Assembly: GCA_028704555.1 (NCBI GenBank)
Contig: JAQWFD010000004.1
Coordinates: 1 to 64,000 of the forward strand
DNA: 64,000 nucleotides
From: Desulfobacterales bacterium
GTDB lineage: Bacteria; Desulfobacterota; Desulfobacteria; Desulfobacterales; JAQWFD01
Direction of reading: 5' to 3'
Shown: in pieces, positions 23,792-33,435 of the stretch
Layout of the letters: each line of letters opens with the position of its first letter
Numbering within the stretch: the stretch's first letter is position 1
The notes under the pieces: model-generated
What the model saw: only the letters and a program-made list of their open reading frames with translations
Databases searched by the model: none
What the model was told of the DNA's origin: nothing
Program-made: the position numbers and the translations under genes

Positions 23792-25168
23792 TTAATTAGT
23801 CATGTCAAGGGGCGACCATCCCGGCTGGGACTGCTGCCCTGAAAGGCTCAGCAACCGCCTCTGATCTGTCCCGTACGCGGTCATGACATAAATTCTGGAG
23901 GGTCCTCCTTCGCGGGTCGAACTGAATGCCATCATGCTTCCGTCCGGAGACCATGATGGCGATTCGTTTCTTCCTGAATTATAGGTCAACTGAATCAGCC
24001 CGGACCCATCGGAATTAATGGTACAGATATCGATGTTGCTGTGCTCGGCAGCAGAAAAAGCAATCCGATCCCCCATCGGCGACCAGTTCGGTTCCGTATT
24101 TTCTCTGCCCTGGAAGGTCAGCCTTGTCACCTGATCAGTTGCTAAATCATTTATATAGATCTGTTTCGTTCCGGACCGGTCAGATACAAATGCCATTTTC
24201 CGGCCATCCGGAGACCAGGCAGGTGACACGTCGATCCCCCAGTTATTTGTCAGTTTTTTAATCATTTTTCCGTTTCCGGTCAACAGGTAAATTTCCGGAT
24301 CACCTGAAAATGAAAGAGAGGCAGTCAATTCAAACCGGCCTGGCACCCATGCCGGTGAGATATTATACCCTTTCCTGGAAATCACCGTACCCCGGTTTTC
24401 GGTAAGGTGCTTGATATAAAGGTCCGGATTGCCTTTGGCATAAGAAGTATAAGCAATCCATTTCCCGTCTGAAGACCACGCGGGAGAAAGGTTGATACTG
24501 TTATTGTGTGTAATTTGTTCTGGCTGATATCCATCAAACTCACAAATATAGATTTCTTTATTTCCGGTACCTGACGAAACAAATGCAATCCGGCTGTTAA
24601 AAATTCCTTTATTTCCGGTCAGCAAAAAAACAACTTCGCTGCAAAAGCGGCGAATCATTTTTCTCTGATCAGCAACCACGCCCTTATATTTTTTTCCGAT
24701 CAGCAATCGTTCCTTGAATGTATCAAATAGCCGAAGTTCCAGTTCAATGATGTCGTCCTTTATCAAAAGACCACCGGTAATCAGCAACTCGGCTCCGACA
24801 GCTGTCCAGTTCCTGAATTTGATATTCGGTCCGATAATGCCGGTCTGAGGAGCTTCAAGATAGGCATCGCGCGGGATCAATCGGAAATATCCGGTAAATT
24901 CCAGCGACTGATAAAGGAGATCCGACGATTTTTGAGAAGCTACACCTTCGATTTCCGATCCGACTGTAGTTTTAAACACGGGAACCGCTATCGGAATCTT
25001 TTTTAAAAAGGGATTGGTAATATCAATGTATTCATACTCAGCACCAAAAGCTGCCGGCAGGTTGAGGCATCCCAGCAGAATGAACTGAATCAAACAAAAG
25101 TATCGAATGACTGCCATAAACGACTTTTTAATACGGATACGTTTCGTAATTTTCATGATAAATCCCAT
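23792..25168 (-). CDS. tolB: Tol-Pal system periplasmic beta-propeller TolB
   Basis: Periplasmic protein that links TolA to Pal. It has a Sec signal with a basic N-terminus (KITKRIRIKKS), hydrophobic core and cleavage near AAFGAEYE (about 43). The N-terminal alpha/beta domain covers about 45-190. A six-bladed propeller follows, with repeated blade motifs such as SPAWSPDGRKMAFVSDRSG, NLSPAWSSDGKWIAYTS and SPSWSPDGSMMAFSSTREG. The length of 458 residues is slightly above the norm. The ATG at 25168 has AAGGA 8 nt upstream; an ATG four codons later is an alternative. It sits downstream of tolA and upstream of pal. The tolA-tolB gap of about 220 bp shows no recognisable gene. Confidence 0.95.
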   Translation of the reverse strand: MGFIMKITKRIRIKKSFMAVIRYFCLIQFILLGCLNLPAAFGAEYEYIDITNPFLKKIPIAVPVFKTTVGSEIEGVASQKSSDLLYQSLEFTGYFRLIPRDAYLEAPQTGIIGPNIKFRNWTAVGAELLITGGLLIKDDIIELELRLFDTFKERLLIGKKYKGVVADQRKMIRRFCSEVVFLLTGNKGIFNSRIAFVSSGTGNKEIYICEFDGYQPEQITHNNSINLSPAWSSDGKWIAYTSYAKGNPDLYIKHLTENRGTVISRKGYNISPAWVPGRFELTASLSFSGDPEIYLLTGNGKMIKKLTNNWGIDVSPAWSPDGRKMAFVSDRSGTKQIYINDLATDQVTRLTFQGRENTEPNWSPMGDRIAFSAAEHSNIDICTINSDGSGLIQLTYNSGRNESPSWSPDGSMMAFSSTREGGPSRIYVMTAYGTDQRRLLSLSGQQSQPGWSPLDMTN

Positions 25169-25389
25169 ACATTATGTCCTTCAACGGCCGGGCTTGAGAA
25201 ATCCGCTGCAAAGGGTTGGTTCGAATGTTTCTTTTACCGCCGAGCAGCGTTCACAAAGGGCCATGGCTTGAAGCGCTGAATGCCGTCGAGCAGTTCCTTG
25301 ACGTTGAAGTAGCAGACCCGGTTCGAATAATTTTATCATCAATCGCCTGCCCGGCATCGTTGCCAATAAATCCCGAATGCCTGACGAAT

Positions 25390-26289
25390 TTACCGAAGCC
25401 CTGATGGTGTAAAAATAAGCCCAACATTAAAATAAGGCCTCAAAAATCCGGCCGGAAGCGGGGGGAGCGGATTAGACTTGGCCACTGCTTTATAGGCGGA
25501 GTCATCAAAATAACTGTTGCCGGATTTTTTCTCAAACCAGGTATCGCTGATCTGTCCATCCGGCATAATTTTAATCACCAGAACGGCTTCAAGTTCAGTG
25601 TTCCCGCCAGCCATTTGTTCAGAAAACGCCCAGTTTTTTTCAATATAATATGTCAGTTCCACCTTATAGATATCGATCTGCTCCAGAGCCGTATTTTGTG
25701 ATGCACCCCCACCCCCCATATAGCCCTTACCGGATTTTTCCCGAGAACCCTTTGCCTGAACATCCTGCGAGGCGACCGGTGACTGTTGATTCTCAACCTT
25801 GGTCTTCAGGGACTCGATCGCCTCCTGTAACACTCTGGGCCTGGATTGTTCCGCCTCGGTTTCAATACGTTTAATTGCATTTTTTACGATCTCCCGAGGT
25901 TTAAATGTCTTCTTTTTCAAAGATGTTTTGCTCTTGTTTTTAGCAGGCGCAACGGAAACCGCCTGAGAAGGAACTTTTTCCGGTTCCGGGTGCACAGCGG
26001 GCATAACCTTGGATTTTGGTAACATTTTCTGCTGTTTCTGAACAGGTGGCGGTGTCTTCATTGAAGCCGGATGCTCAGGAGCAGAAGAAGCCGCCGGCAA
26101 AGGAAGAGAAACCAGATTGACATCGATGACAGGGGATGAATGATAACGGCGGACCGGCATATAGTTCGTCGCGCCCATAATAAAAAGGAACAATATGACA
26201 TGGGCCGCTATAGAAATAGCCAGCGTCGGTAAAAGATGGCGGAATTCGCCTCCTTCCATGTTGTCAAGAAACTTCGTGCGGGCCTGCAT
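25390..26289 (-). CDS. tolA: TolA/TonB-family energy-transducing protein
   Basis: Inner-membrane protein that spans the periplasm and transmits proton-motive force from TolQR. There is a single transmembrane segment at about 19-40 (LAISIAAHVILFLFIMG), then a Pro/Lys-rich extended region (about 55-130) and a helical stretch (about 130-195). A TonB/TolA C-terminal domain (about 205-299) contains YYIEKNWAF, VLVIKIMPDGQISDTWFEKKSG and YKAVAKSNPLPPLP. At 299 residues it is shorter than E. coli TolA (421). Its place between tolR and tolB fixes the assignment as TolA rather than TonB. It begins 5 bp after the tolR stop. Confidence 0.92.
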   Translation of the reverse strand: MQARTKFLDNMEGGEFRHLLPTLAISIAAHVILFLFIMGATNYMPVRRYHSSPVIDVNLVSLPLPAASSAPEHPASMKTPPPVQKQQKMLPKSKVMPAVHPEPEKVPSQAVSVAPAKNKSKTSLKKKTFKPREIVKNAIKRIETEAEQSRPRVLQEAIESLKTKVENQQSPVASQDVQAKGSREKSGKGYMGGGGASQNTALEQIDIYKVELTYYIEKNWAFSEQMAGGNTELEAVLVIKIMPDGQISDTWFEKKSGNSYFDDSAYKAVAKSNPLPPLPAGFLRPYFNVGLIFTPSGLR

Positions 26290-26294
26290 ATAGT

Positions 26295-26738
26295 TTATCC
26301 GACCAACGGCAGCGGTTTTGCGCCTTCTTTGCGGTCATCCAGAGGATCAGTCACCATACCCAGTTTCTCCACTCCCGCCCCTTTTATTTCGGACATCACC
26401 CGAACGACCATTCCATAGGATATATCTTTATCCGCCCGGAGATATACATTTTTTTCAGTATTGCTTCCCAATATATTTTTAAGTTTTTCCTGAAGAAAGT
26501 CCAATGACACGTTCATGTCGTTGATAAAAATCTGATTTTTATTATCAATACTGATGATAAGCGCTTCATCGTTTGCCGGAAGCGGTTGTGAAGTAGTCTG
26601 GGGCAAAGACACATTCACCCCTTGTACCATCATGGGCGCAGTTACCATAAAAATGATCAGCAGGACAAGCATCACATCTACAAACGGCGTTACATTGATG
26701 TCAGACATAAGCTGATTGTTGTTGCTGCCCGAATTCAT
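26295..26738 (-). CDS. tolR: TolR (ExbD/TolR family)
   Basis: Component of the TolQR proton-driven motor in the inner membrane. The 147-residue protein has the family hallmark DINVTPFVDVMLVLLIIFMVT, in which Asp21 lies within the single transmembrane helix and is the proton-carrying residue. A periplasmic domain (about 45-140) ends in a linker. It starts 3 bp after tolQ and is followed 5 bp later by tolA, so the three are translationally close-coupled. Confidence 0.94.
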   Translation of the reverse strand: MNSGSNNNQLMSDINVTPFVDVMLVLLIIFMVTAPMMVQGVNVSLPQTTSQPLPANDEALIISIDNKNQIFINDMNVSLDFLQEKLKNILGSNTEKNVYLRADKDISYGMVVRVMSEIKGAGVEKLGMVTDPLDDRKEGAKPLPLVG

Positions 26739-26741
26739 CTG

Positions 26742-27467
26742 TTACGATTCCTTACTTCTTAGCATGTCACGTTCAATAATATTGAGCAGATCCGAAGAAA
26801 AACTGTGAAGCTCTGATTCTATAATTCTTATTTTCTGAGTAAAATAATTAAAGGCTATTACAGAGGGGATGGCTACGGCCAAACCCGCTGCCGTTGCGAT
26901 CAGCGCCTCGGAAATACCGGGCGCTACCACGGCCAGACTGGCTGACCCCCTTTGCCCGATACCATGAAATGAATTCATTATCCCCCATACGGTTCCAAAC
27001 AGTCCGATGAACGGAGTTGTATTACCGGTCGTGGCCAGAAACGGGATCAGCTGGGTCATTCGGGTAATTTCCGTATTGATGGTACGCCGGAGCGCTCGTT
27101 TAATATTATCAATTCCGACAATTTTTCCACCATGCGTTCCCCCTTCCGAATCAGACTGCCCGGCAGCGGACACTCCACCCGCCTGACTTGTTTTTTTCAG
27201 CTCGACATAGCCGATTCGAAACACCCGGGCAACAGGGCTTCCCTCCAGCTGTTTGGCTTTCGCATAGGAGGCTGAAAAATCTCGGCTTTTCCAAAAATAA
27301 TCCGCAAATTCAACCGATTGTCTGTACGCCTTTTTGACATAGCGGTATTTAACAATGATAATCGCCCATGACGTAACTGAAAAAAAAAGCAGCAAGAGCA
27401 ACACGAACTGCACCATCAACCCGGCATTGGTAATCATGTGAAGCAAGCTCAATTCTGAATTACCCAT
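26742..27467 (-). CDS. tolQ: TolQ (MotA/TolQ/ExbB family)
   Basis: Multi-spanning stator-like subunit of the Tol motor. Three membrane segments are visible: about 15-37 (LMVQFVLLLLLFFSVTSWAIIIV), about 140-160, where LIPFLATTGNTTPFIGLFGTVWGIM carries the family signature, and about 180-205 (ISEALIATAAGLAVAIPSVI). The 241-residue length fits. A Gly/Ser-rich insert at about 95-110 (SAAGQSDSEGG) in the cytoplasmic loop is unusual. It is first in the tolQRAB-pal-cpoB run, with a candidate promoter at 27579-27607. Confidence 0.94.
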   Translation of the reverse strand: MGNSELSLLHMITNAGLMVQFVLLLLLFFSVTSWAIIIVKYRYVKKAYRQSVEFADYFWKSRDFSASYAKAKQLEGSPVARVFRIGYVELKKTSQAGGVSAAGQSDSEGGTHGGKIVGIDNIKRALRRTINTEITRMTQLIPFLATTGNTTPFIGLFGTVWGIMNSFHGIGQRGSASLAVVAPGISEALIATAAGLAVAIPSVIAFNYFTQKIRIIESELHSFSSDLLNIIERDMLRSKES

Positions 27468-27578
27468 TTAACATACCCCGAATATATAAAAATGCTATTA
27501 TATTTGTTGACGAGCTTTCAAAAGCCATCAGCTGTTAATATTCCATTGGACCTTAACCTCATTAACACACAACTTTTA

Positions 27579-27607
27579 AAATTATCTGAAATAAAAATCA
27601 GTGTCAA
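27579..27607 (-). promoter_or_regulatory. Candidate promoter for the tol operon
   Basis: On the minus strand TTGACA (27607-27602) is followed after 17 nt by TAATTT (27584-27579). That gives a transcript leader of about 105 nt before tolQ. The -35 box is perfect; the -10 box is weak. Confidence 0.45.
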
Positions 27608-28594
27608 GATCTGGTTTATCCCCTTTCACGGAATTGAATCTTAAAATCGATAACAACCCATAAGATCGACCGCCCATCCATGAACCGGCTGTATTTTTAA
27701 AATTCACGGCCGGTGAAAATTTTAGCAAAAGGAGTATATAGGACATTTTTTATGGGTACAGAAGCCCTGCCAGGAAAAAAGCGCCTCCGGATTGCTGCCC
27801 ACATAAAAGAAAAACCGACCTCAAACCTTAAATAATGGTCATCCATAACTCTGGTTTTGAAAAGATGAGCACGAGTTACTATCCGGAAGTGAATCAAATC
27901 AGCCAAAAACGAGACTGCTATCCGGGAATAAAATAATGCTTGATATTTCTGCTTTACAGATGCCGGTATATAGTATATGAATTTTTTTCATATCCACGAT
28001 AATATTCTATATTAAGACATTGCGTCAAATAACACATTTATTTCGTGTCTGAACTGAACGCGATAATTTTTCCAGATTCAAGGCAGCTGAAAATTTTGAC
28101 CGCATGAATACATTTTGTATTTTAAAGGTATAAATTTTCACCCGGCTCAGAAAATGGCAGTTTCCGTTCAAGCACGACTTATGCGCCGGAGAAAGGCCGA
28201 TATCGCCAATGCTATCTGTTCGACTGACGGGACACCGTTGTATAGTTTTTATCTTTCACCCGCAGTTCCCCGAAATGAACGATACGTCATAATGCCCTCT
28301 TCATGTTTATTTTTTCATCCCTGGTTTCGCAAAAACTCAACTGAAACAAAAATACTCAGCCGATCCGAAAAACACAGATCTTTGTTTAAGACTTTCCCAT
28401 TCCTTATTTGAAGCCCTATTCATACTGACACGAGACCGGTTTTTTTAAATTCAGGGAAAACGGGAATACAAACCGGAGAAACGGGAAAGATCAAGAATTC
28501 GGTCTGCTTTTTAACAACTTAAATTAACATGCATAAGTACTTTTTTTGATATTTTTTTAAATCAACTGATACTTTTGATGATTCAAAAATTTTA
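27608..28594. other. Long gene-free interval between tolQ and sdhC
   Basis: Almost 1 kb without a supportable gene. Short frames at 27697-27906 (minus) and 28115-28411 (plus) lack ribosome binding sites, recognisable domains and consistent codon use. A 27-codon plus-strand frame at about 27751 (MGTEALPGKKRLRIAAHIKEK) is preceded by AAAGGAG but at an unfavourable distance. The sequence is A/T-rich with CATCCATGAACCGG and GGCCGGTGAAAATTTTAGC motifs and no clear inverted repeat. Confidence 0.5.
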
Positions 28595-28623
28595 TTGACA
28601 ACGCATGTAAAAATGACTAAAGA
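28595..28623 (+). promoter_or_regulatory. Candidate promoter for sdhCAB
   Basis: TTGACA at 28595-28600, 17 nt, then TAAAGA at 28618-28623. The leader to sdhC would be about 57 nt. The -35 box is perfect and the -10 box poor. Confidence 0.4.
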
Positions 28624-28686
28624 ATTTACTTTGATACGGCGTTACAGCAGTTTTATTTAACCAAAATCACAGAAACGGAGGAAAAG

Positions 28687-29328
28687 ATGAATTGGCTTAC
28701 AAACACCCTAGGCACATCCATTGGGAAGAAGCTGATGATGGCTATTACCGGCCTATGCTTCTGCGGCTTCCTGGTAGTGCATCTGATCGGTAACCTGACG
28801 ATCTATGGTGGGAAAGAAATGTTCCTGTCTTATGTCGATCACCTTCATGCATTGGGCAAGCTCATTACTGTTGCAGAATGGGGCCTTGTCATTCTGGCGC
28901 TGATCCATATACTGACGGGCTTGACTCTTTTCTATCAGAATCTTCAGTCCCGTCCGGTTAACTATCAGGTAAAAAAAGCTGCCGGCGGCCGTACAATCGG
29001 TTCGGCCACCATGCCCTACAGCGGGATCCTGATTCTGCTGTTTGTTCTTCTTCACCTGTTTACTTTTCGATTCGTCGACAAGACAAACATCAATGACTTT
29101 ATTATTTTGACCCAAACATTCGTCAGTTTTGCATTTGTATTGATTTACATTATTGCAGTGGTAATCGTAGCCATTCACGTCAGTCATGGTTTTTGGAGTG
29201 GTTTTCAGACCCTTGGCCTTAATCATGCAAAATATATGCCGATAATTATGGGACTTGGGATTGTATTCAGTATTGTGGTCGGAGTAGGTTTTGGCTTTAT
29301 TCCGATTTACGTTTCGCTTATTGCATAA
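28687..29328 (+). CDS. sdhC: Succinate dehydrogenase/fumarate reductase cytochrome b558 subunit
   Basis: Membrane anchor that carries heme b and exchanges electrons with menaquinone. The 213-residue protein has five hydrophobic segments (about 13-35, 57-80, 110-130, 145-170, 185-210). Histidines within or at the ends of helices ([36 protein letters not shown]) are candidates for the heme ligands. This five-helix single-anchor form is the Bacillus/Wolinella/Desulfobacterota type, not the E. coli SdhCD type. It has an excellent ribosome binding site (CGGAGGAAAAG), is first of three genes, and ends 11 bp before sdhA. Confidence 0.93.
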   Translation: MNWLTNTLGTSIGKKLMMAITGLCFCGFLVVHLIGNLTIYGGKEMFLSYVDHLHALGKLITVAEWGLVILALIHILTGLTLFYQNLQSRPVNYQVKKAAGGRTIGSATMPYSGILILLFVLLHLFTFRFVDKTNINDFIILTQTFVSFAFVLIYIIAVVIVAIHVSHGFWSGFQTLGLNHAKYMPIIMGLGIVFSIVVGVGFGFIPIYVSLIA

Positions 29329-29339
29329 GGAGGTCAGTG

Positions 29340-31250
29340 ATGCTTGATGGAAAAGTTCCAGGTGGTCCTCTAGCAGAAAAATGGGATAAACACCGTTTCG
29401 AATTAAAGCTTGTCAATCCTGCCAACAAGAGAAAATTCACCATTATTGTTGTGGGAACCGGCCTGGCCGGTGGTGCTGCTGCTGCATCATTCGGAGAGCT
29501 TGGATATAATGTAAAATCGTTCTGCATCCAGGACACCCCCCGTCGGGCGCACAGTATTGCCGCCCAGGGCGGTATCAATGCAGCCAAAAATTACACAAAC
29601 GACGGCGACAGCGTCTGGCGCCTGTTTTACGATACAATCAAGGGCGGCGACTTCAGATCCAGAGAAGGAAATGTATTCCGTCTGGCGCAGGTCAGCAACA
29701 ACATTATCGATCAATGCGTGGCCCAGGGCGTACCCTTTGCAAGAGATTACAGCGGTGGCCTTGCCAACCGGTCATTCGGTGGCGCACAGGTATCCAGAAC
29801 GTTTTACGCCAGAGGCCAGACAGGTCAGCAACTGCTTCTCGGTGCATACAGCGCTCTGTCCAGACAGATCAAAGCCGGCAAAGTCAAAATGTTTACCCGC
29901 CGCGAAATGGTGGAAGTAGTCATTGTTGACGGTAAAGCCCGCGGTATCATCGTCCGTAATGTAACTACCGGCGAAATCGAGCGCCATGAAGCAGATGCCG
30001 TTGTTCTGGCAACCGGCGGGTATGGAAATGCCTTCTACCTGTCAACCAACGCGGTAGCCTGTAATGTCGGCGCTGCATTAAAATGCTACCGCAAAGGCGC
30101 CTATTTTGCGAACCCCTGTTTCACGCAGATTCACCCCACCTGTATTCCGGTACATGGCGACTATCAGTCAAAACTGACGCTGATGAGCGAAAGTCTCCGG
30201 AATGATGGCCGCGTCTGGGTTCCCAAGAATGCCGGCGACAAGAGAGCTGCACACGAAATTCCGGAATCCGAAAGATATTATTATCTTGAAGAACGATATC
30301 CCAGCTTTGGAAACCTGGTTCCCCGGGATGTGGCATCCAGAAACGCCAAAGACGTATGCGATAAAGGGCTCGGCGTCGGCCCAACAGGCTTGGCGGTATA
30401 TCTTGATTTTACCGATGCGATCAACCGTGACGGCAAGGATGTCGTTGAAAAGAAATACGGCAACCTGTTTGAAATGTACGAACGAATTGTTGACGACAAT
30501 CCGTATGAAAAACCGATGATGATTTACCCGGCTTCCCATTACGCCATGGGCGGACTCTGGGTTGATTATGATCTGATGACCAACATTCCGGGTCTGTTTG
30601 CCACCGGCGAATGCAATTTCTCGGACCACGGTGCAAACCGTCTCGGCGCTAGCGCCCTGATGCAGGGCCTGGCAGACGGTTATTTCGTCATTCCCTACAC
30701 CATCGGCGGATATCTTGCGACATCTCGCTTACAGAAGGTAACGACAGATCACGCGGCATTCAAAGAGGCTGAAAATGCTGCCAAAGAAAACATTAACAAA
30801 TTAATGACTATCAACGGCAACAGAACTGCTGAAAATTTCCACAAAGAGCTTGGCCTGATTGTATGGGATTACTGTGGAATGGCCAGAACTGAGGAAGGCC
30901 TGAAAGGCGCTATCGAAAAAATCAAGACGCTGCGAGATGAATTCTGGCAGAATGTGAAGGTTACCGGCTCAGAAAAAGAAGTTAACCGCAGTCTGGAATC
31001 TGCAATTCGTGTGGCCGATTATATGGAATTTGCCGAATTGATGTGTACCGACGCATTGAACCGCGCAGAATCATGTGGCTGTCACTTACGGTTAGAAAGC
31101 CAGACAGATGATGGCGAAGCGCTGCGTAAGGATAGCGAGTTCAGTTACGTAGCTGCATGGGAATACTCCGGGTATGGCAAAGATCCTGTTCTGCACAAGG
31201 AAGCTCTCACTTTTGAAAACGTACAATTATCACAAAGGAGTTACAAGTGA
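29340..31250 (+). CDS. sdhA: Succinate dehydrogenase/fumarate reductase flavoprotein subunit
   Basis: Catalytic subunit that interconverts succinate and fumarate at a covalently bound FAD. The FAD-binding fold begins [19 protein letters not shown]. The covalent-FAD histidine is His71 in [15 protein letters not shown]. Active-site segments include [31 protein letters not shown] and [16 protein letters not shown]. The length of 636 residues fits. The ATG at 29340 is preferred over the GTG immediately before it because AAGGAGGTC lies at the better spacing. In sulfate reducers this complex usually runs as succinate dehydrogenase in the oxidative TCA cycle or as fumarate reductase; direction cannot be read from sequence. 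Confidence 0.96.
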   Translation: MLDGKVPGGPLAEKWDKHRFELKLVNPANKRKFTIIVVGTGLAGGAAAASFGELGYNVKSFCIQDTPRRAHSIAAQGGINAAKNYTNDGDSVWRLFYDTIKGGDFRSREGNVFRLAQVSNNIIDQCVAQGVPFARDYSGGLANRSFGGAQVSRTFYARGQTGQQLLLGAYSALSRQIKAGKVKMFTRREMVEVVIVDGKARGIIVRNVTTGEIERHEADAVVLATGGYGNAFYLSTNAVACNVGAALKCYRKGAYFANPCFTQIHPTCIPVHGDYQSKLTLMSESLRNDGRVWVPKNAGDKRAAHEIPESERYYYLEERYPSFGNLVPRDVASRNAKDVCDKGLGVGPTGLAVYLDFTDAINRDGKDVVEKKYGNLFEMYERIVDDNPYEKPMMIYPASHYAMGGLWVDYDLMTNIPGLFATGECNFSDHGANRLGASALMQGLADGYFVIPYTIGGYLATSRLQKVTTDHAAFKEAENAAKENINKLMTINGNRTAENFHKELGLIVWDYCGMARTEEGLKGAIEKIKTLRDEFWQNVKVTGSEKEVNRSLESAIRVADYMEFAELMCTDALNRAESCGCHLRLESQTDDGEALRKDSEFSYVAAWEYSGYGKDPVLHKEALTFENVQLSQRSYK

Positions 31251-32011
31251 CGAATAATATCAACATAACATTGAAGGTATGGCGTCAAAAGAATGAGAAT
31301 GCCCAGGGCAGTTTTGAAACATACAAGGCCGATAACATTTCTGTAGACATGTCGTTTCTTGAAATGCTTGATATTGTTAACGAACAGCTCATTCTTGCGG
31401 ACAAAGACCCCATTGCTTTTGACAATGACTGTAGAGAAGGTATCTGTGGTATGTGCGGTTGCGTGGTAAACGGACGCGCGCATGGCCCGGAAAAAGCGAC
31501 CACTCTCTGCCAGCTTCACATGAGAAAATTTAAAGATGGCGATACCATTGTTATCGAGCCATGGCGGGCAAAAGCCTTCAGGGTCATTCAGGACCTGATT
31601 GTCGATCGAAGCCCCCTGGATAAAATTATTCAGGCAGGCGGCTATGTATCTGTCAATACAGGGGGGGGCGGTGAAGCCAACCAGCTCCGTATCCCCAACG
31701 AACTTGCCGAAAAAGCCATGGATGCCGCTGCATGCATCGGCTGCGGCGCCTGCGTTGCAGCCTGCCCCAATGCATCGGCAATGCTGTTTACAAGTGCCAA
31801 GATATCACAGCTTGCGCTTCTGCCTCAGGGGCATCCCGAGCGAGCCATCCGGGCGCTGGGTATGCTCAGAGAGCATGACGCATGCGGTTTCGGAAACTGC
31901 TCCAACGAAAGAGAATGCGAAGCAGCATGCCCGAAAGAAATTACGATTGTCAATATTGCCAGACTCAACCGTGAATTCATTAAAGCCGGTTTTGGCTCTG
32001 AAGTCATGTAG
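31247..32011 (+). CDS. sdhB: Succinate dehydrogenase/fumarate reductase iron-sulfur subunit
   Basis: Electron-transfer subunit between FAD and heme. The N-terminal ferredoxin domain has the [2Fe-2S] cysteines [15 protein letters not shown]. The C-terminal domain has [15 protein letters not shown] and [17 protein letters not shown] for the remaining clusters. The start is GTG, overlapping the sdhA stop by 4 bp, with AAAGGAG upstream. The length is 254 residues. A run of eight G (31661-31668) encodes Gly-Gly-Gly in a loop and is a potential slippage site, though the frame is intact here. A terminator follows at 32063. Confidence 0.96.
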   Translation: MTNNINITLKVWRQKNENAQGSFETYKADNISVDMSFLEMLDIVNEQLILADKDPIAFDNDCREGICGMCGCVVNGRAHGPEKATTLCQLHMRKFKDGDTIVIEPWRAKAFRVIQDLIVDRSPLDKIIQAGGYVSVNTGGGGEANQLRIPNELAEKAMDAAACIGCGACVAACPNASAMLFTSAKISQLALLPQGHPERAIRALGMLREHDACGFGNCSNERECEAACPKEITIVNIARLNREFIKAGFGSEVM

Positions 32012-32062
32012 TCAAAGCACACACATGTTTTAAATCTTTTTTAAAACAGCAGTTCAAGTCAT

Positions 32063-32099
32063 AAAGGCGGCCTGTGGATTATGATCCAGGGCCGCCTTT
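32063..32099 (+). terminator. Intrinsic terminator after sdhCAB
   Basis: Stem AAAGGCGGCC (32063-32072) pairs with GGCCGCCTTT (32090-32099), with inner pairing GGAT/ATCC, followed by a short T stretch. It lies 51 bp after the sdhB stop. Confidence 0.75.
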
Positions 32100-32156
32100 T
32101 GATAATCATCTATGCCAACCCCCCTTATCCCTTTTTTATTCCTCCTCCCGCGATAT

Positions 32157-32429
32157 GAAATTCAGGGCTTGATCATAACTGCGGCCATAACGTCGTGAGG
32201 AACGTCCCGTCCGTTTCCGGCTTCTCCAGCACGATACGGGGGGATGCCGGTGCCATGGAAGCTAAAGCGCAAAAACTCGGCAAGCCTCAAACAGTTTGCG
32301 CTTCTTAACGCTTCATGGCACCGCATCTTTTCCCCCGATCGTGCCATGTCGTACGCCGGCAACGGCCGGGACTTCGAAACTACACGTAAGAGAATACGGC
32401 CGCAGTTATGATCAAGCCCGAAATTCAGG
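32157..32429. repeat. 273-bp long-hairpin repeat element
   Basis: Perfect 22-bp inverted arms lie at 32165-32186 and 32398-32419 (GGGCTTGATCATAACTGCGG and complement). The pairing continues inward in an interrupted manner: ACGT/ACGT, GTCCCG-CCGTT-CCGGC against its complement, then GCACGAT, GGGGG, GATGC, GGTGCCATG, AAGC and AGCGCAAA against their complements. Nearly the whole element therefore folds as one hairpin. GAAATTCAGG occurs in direct orientation at both ends. The motif AAAAACTCGGCAAGCCTC at the tip recurs at 39909. The sequence 32430-32716 between it and the next gene shows nothing recognisable. Confidence 0.8.
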
Positions 32430-32716
32430 ACAGGATTTACAACAACACGCCCTTCGATAGAAATAAAATATTGCAATCTATAGCCCGATAGACTATTTAT
32501 TTAAATTTCGGGTTAACAGATGGACAGATGCTCGCACAGTCACCGGATCATCTGACAGGATATTCCGCGTTATACGCCTTCAGAATTTATAACAACTCGG
32601 ACAGTTTCCAGACCATTTATACCGATTTCAGAAAATATAAAATTATATCACATGGATGGTGCCGCCATATTGACGAAAATATGACGGCAGATAACGCTAT
32701 GAATCAGGAAAATATC

Positions 32717-33409
32717 ATGACATTAACAATTCACGAAGCAGCAGAACGGCTCGAACTGCCTGTCAACACTCTGGAGCGATGGATACGTCAGGGACGAATA
32801 CCGGTCATCAAGACGTATGGTCGCACTGCCGCTTTTAATATGCCAACATTACAAAAGTGGGCTCAGGACCACCACATTTCGTTTCTATCTTCGCCAATAA
32901 CCCGTTCGGCGACCGTTAAGACCCGACGAATGGACACGCTCGGAAAGGCAATGCAATCCGGTGGTGTTTATTACAGACTCGAGGGTAATGATACAGCATC
33001 CGTTCTCAAATCAGCCGTGAATCAGGTTGCGGGAATTTCAGAGCCTGACAGAGACACCCTTTATGAAAAGTTGATAGAAAGAGAGCATCTGTCATCGACC
33101 GGCATCGGCAACGGAGTCTCGATTCCGCATCCCCGTTCGCCACTTCACTGCATGGCAAATCGCAGCGAAATCCTTACATTTTTTCTGGAACATCCGGTTG
33201 ATTTTCACGCGATTGATGACAAACCGGTTTTTGTGATGTTTTTAATTTTATGTGATTCCACAGCATCTCATCTACAACTGCTGTCAAGACTTGCGTTTTG
33301 TTTACGTGACAAATCATTTATCCAATTTCTAAAAACAAGCCCGGATTCGGACACACTGTTTCACAAAATCGCAGAATTCGAAGAACATCTTGACCAGCCG
33401 AACCCGTAA
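32717..33409 (+). CDS. HTH-PTS EIIA (PtsN-like) two-domain regulator
   Basis: Predicted cytoplasmic regulator of 230 residues. Residues 1-50 form a MerR/excisionase-type helix-turn-helix (LTIHEAAERLELPVNTLERWIRQGRIPVIKTYGR). Residues about 75-225 form a PTS EIIA domain of the fructose/nitrogen type. Its phosphorylatable His138 lies in STGIGNGVSIPHPRSP. The start at 32717 is chosen for AGGA 8 nt upstream and because the HTH begins there; the longer frame to 32528 adds unconserved residues. It lies 26 bp before a ClC channel gene on the same strand, so the EIIA may control ion transport, as EIIANtr does for potassium systems. That link is inference. DNA targets are unknown. Confidence 0.88.
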   Translation: MTLTIHEAAERLELPVNTLERWIRQGRIPVIKTYGRTAAFNMPTLQKWAQDHHISFLSSPITRSATVKTRRMDTLGKAMQSGGVYYRLEGNDTASVLKSAVNQVAGISEPDRDTLYEKLIEREHLSSTGIGNGVSIPHPRSPLHCMANRSEILTFFLEHPVDFHAIDDKPVFVMFLILCDSTASHLQLLSRLAFCLRDKSFIQFLKTSPDSDTLFHKIAEFEEHLDQPNP

Positions 33410-33435
33410 TCAATCAAGGAAGAATCCGTCTTAAG

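Noticed and set aside
25216..25404. Frames in the tolA-tolB gap on both strands
   Set aside because: No ribosome binding site and no recognisable protein; the stretch may be a relic but could not be assigned.
28115..28411. 98-codon plus-strand frame between tolQ and sdhC
   Set aside because: No ribosome binding site and no coherent domain; likely chance.
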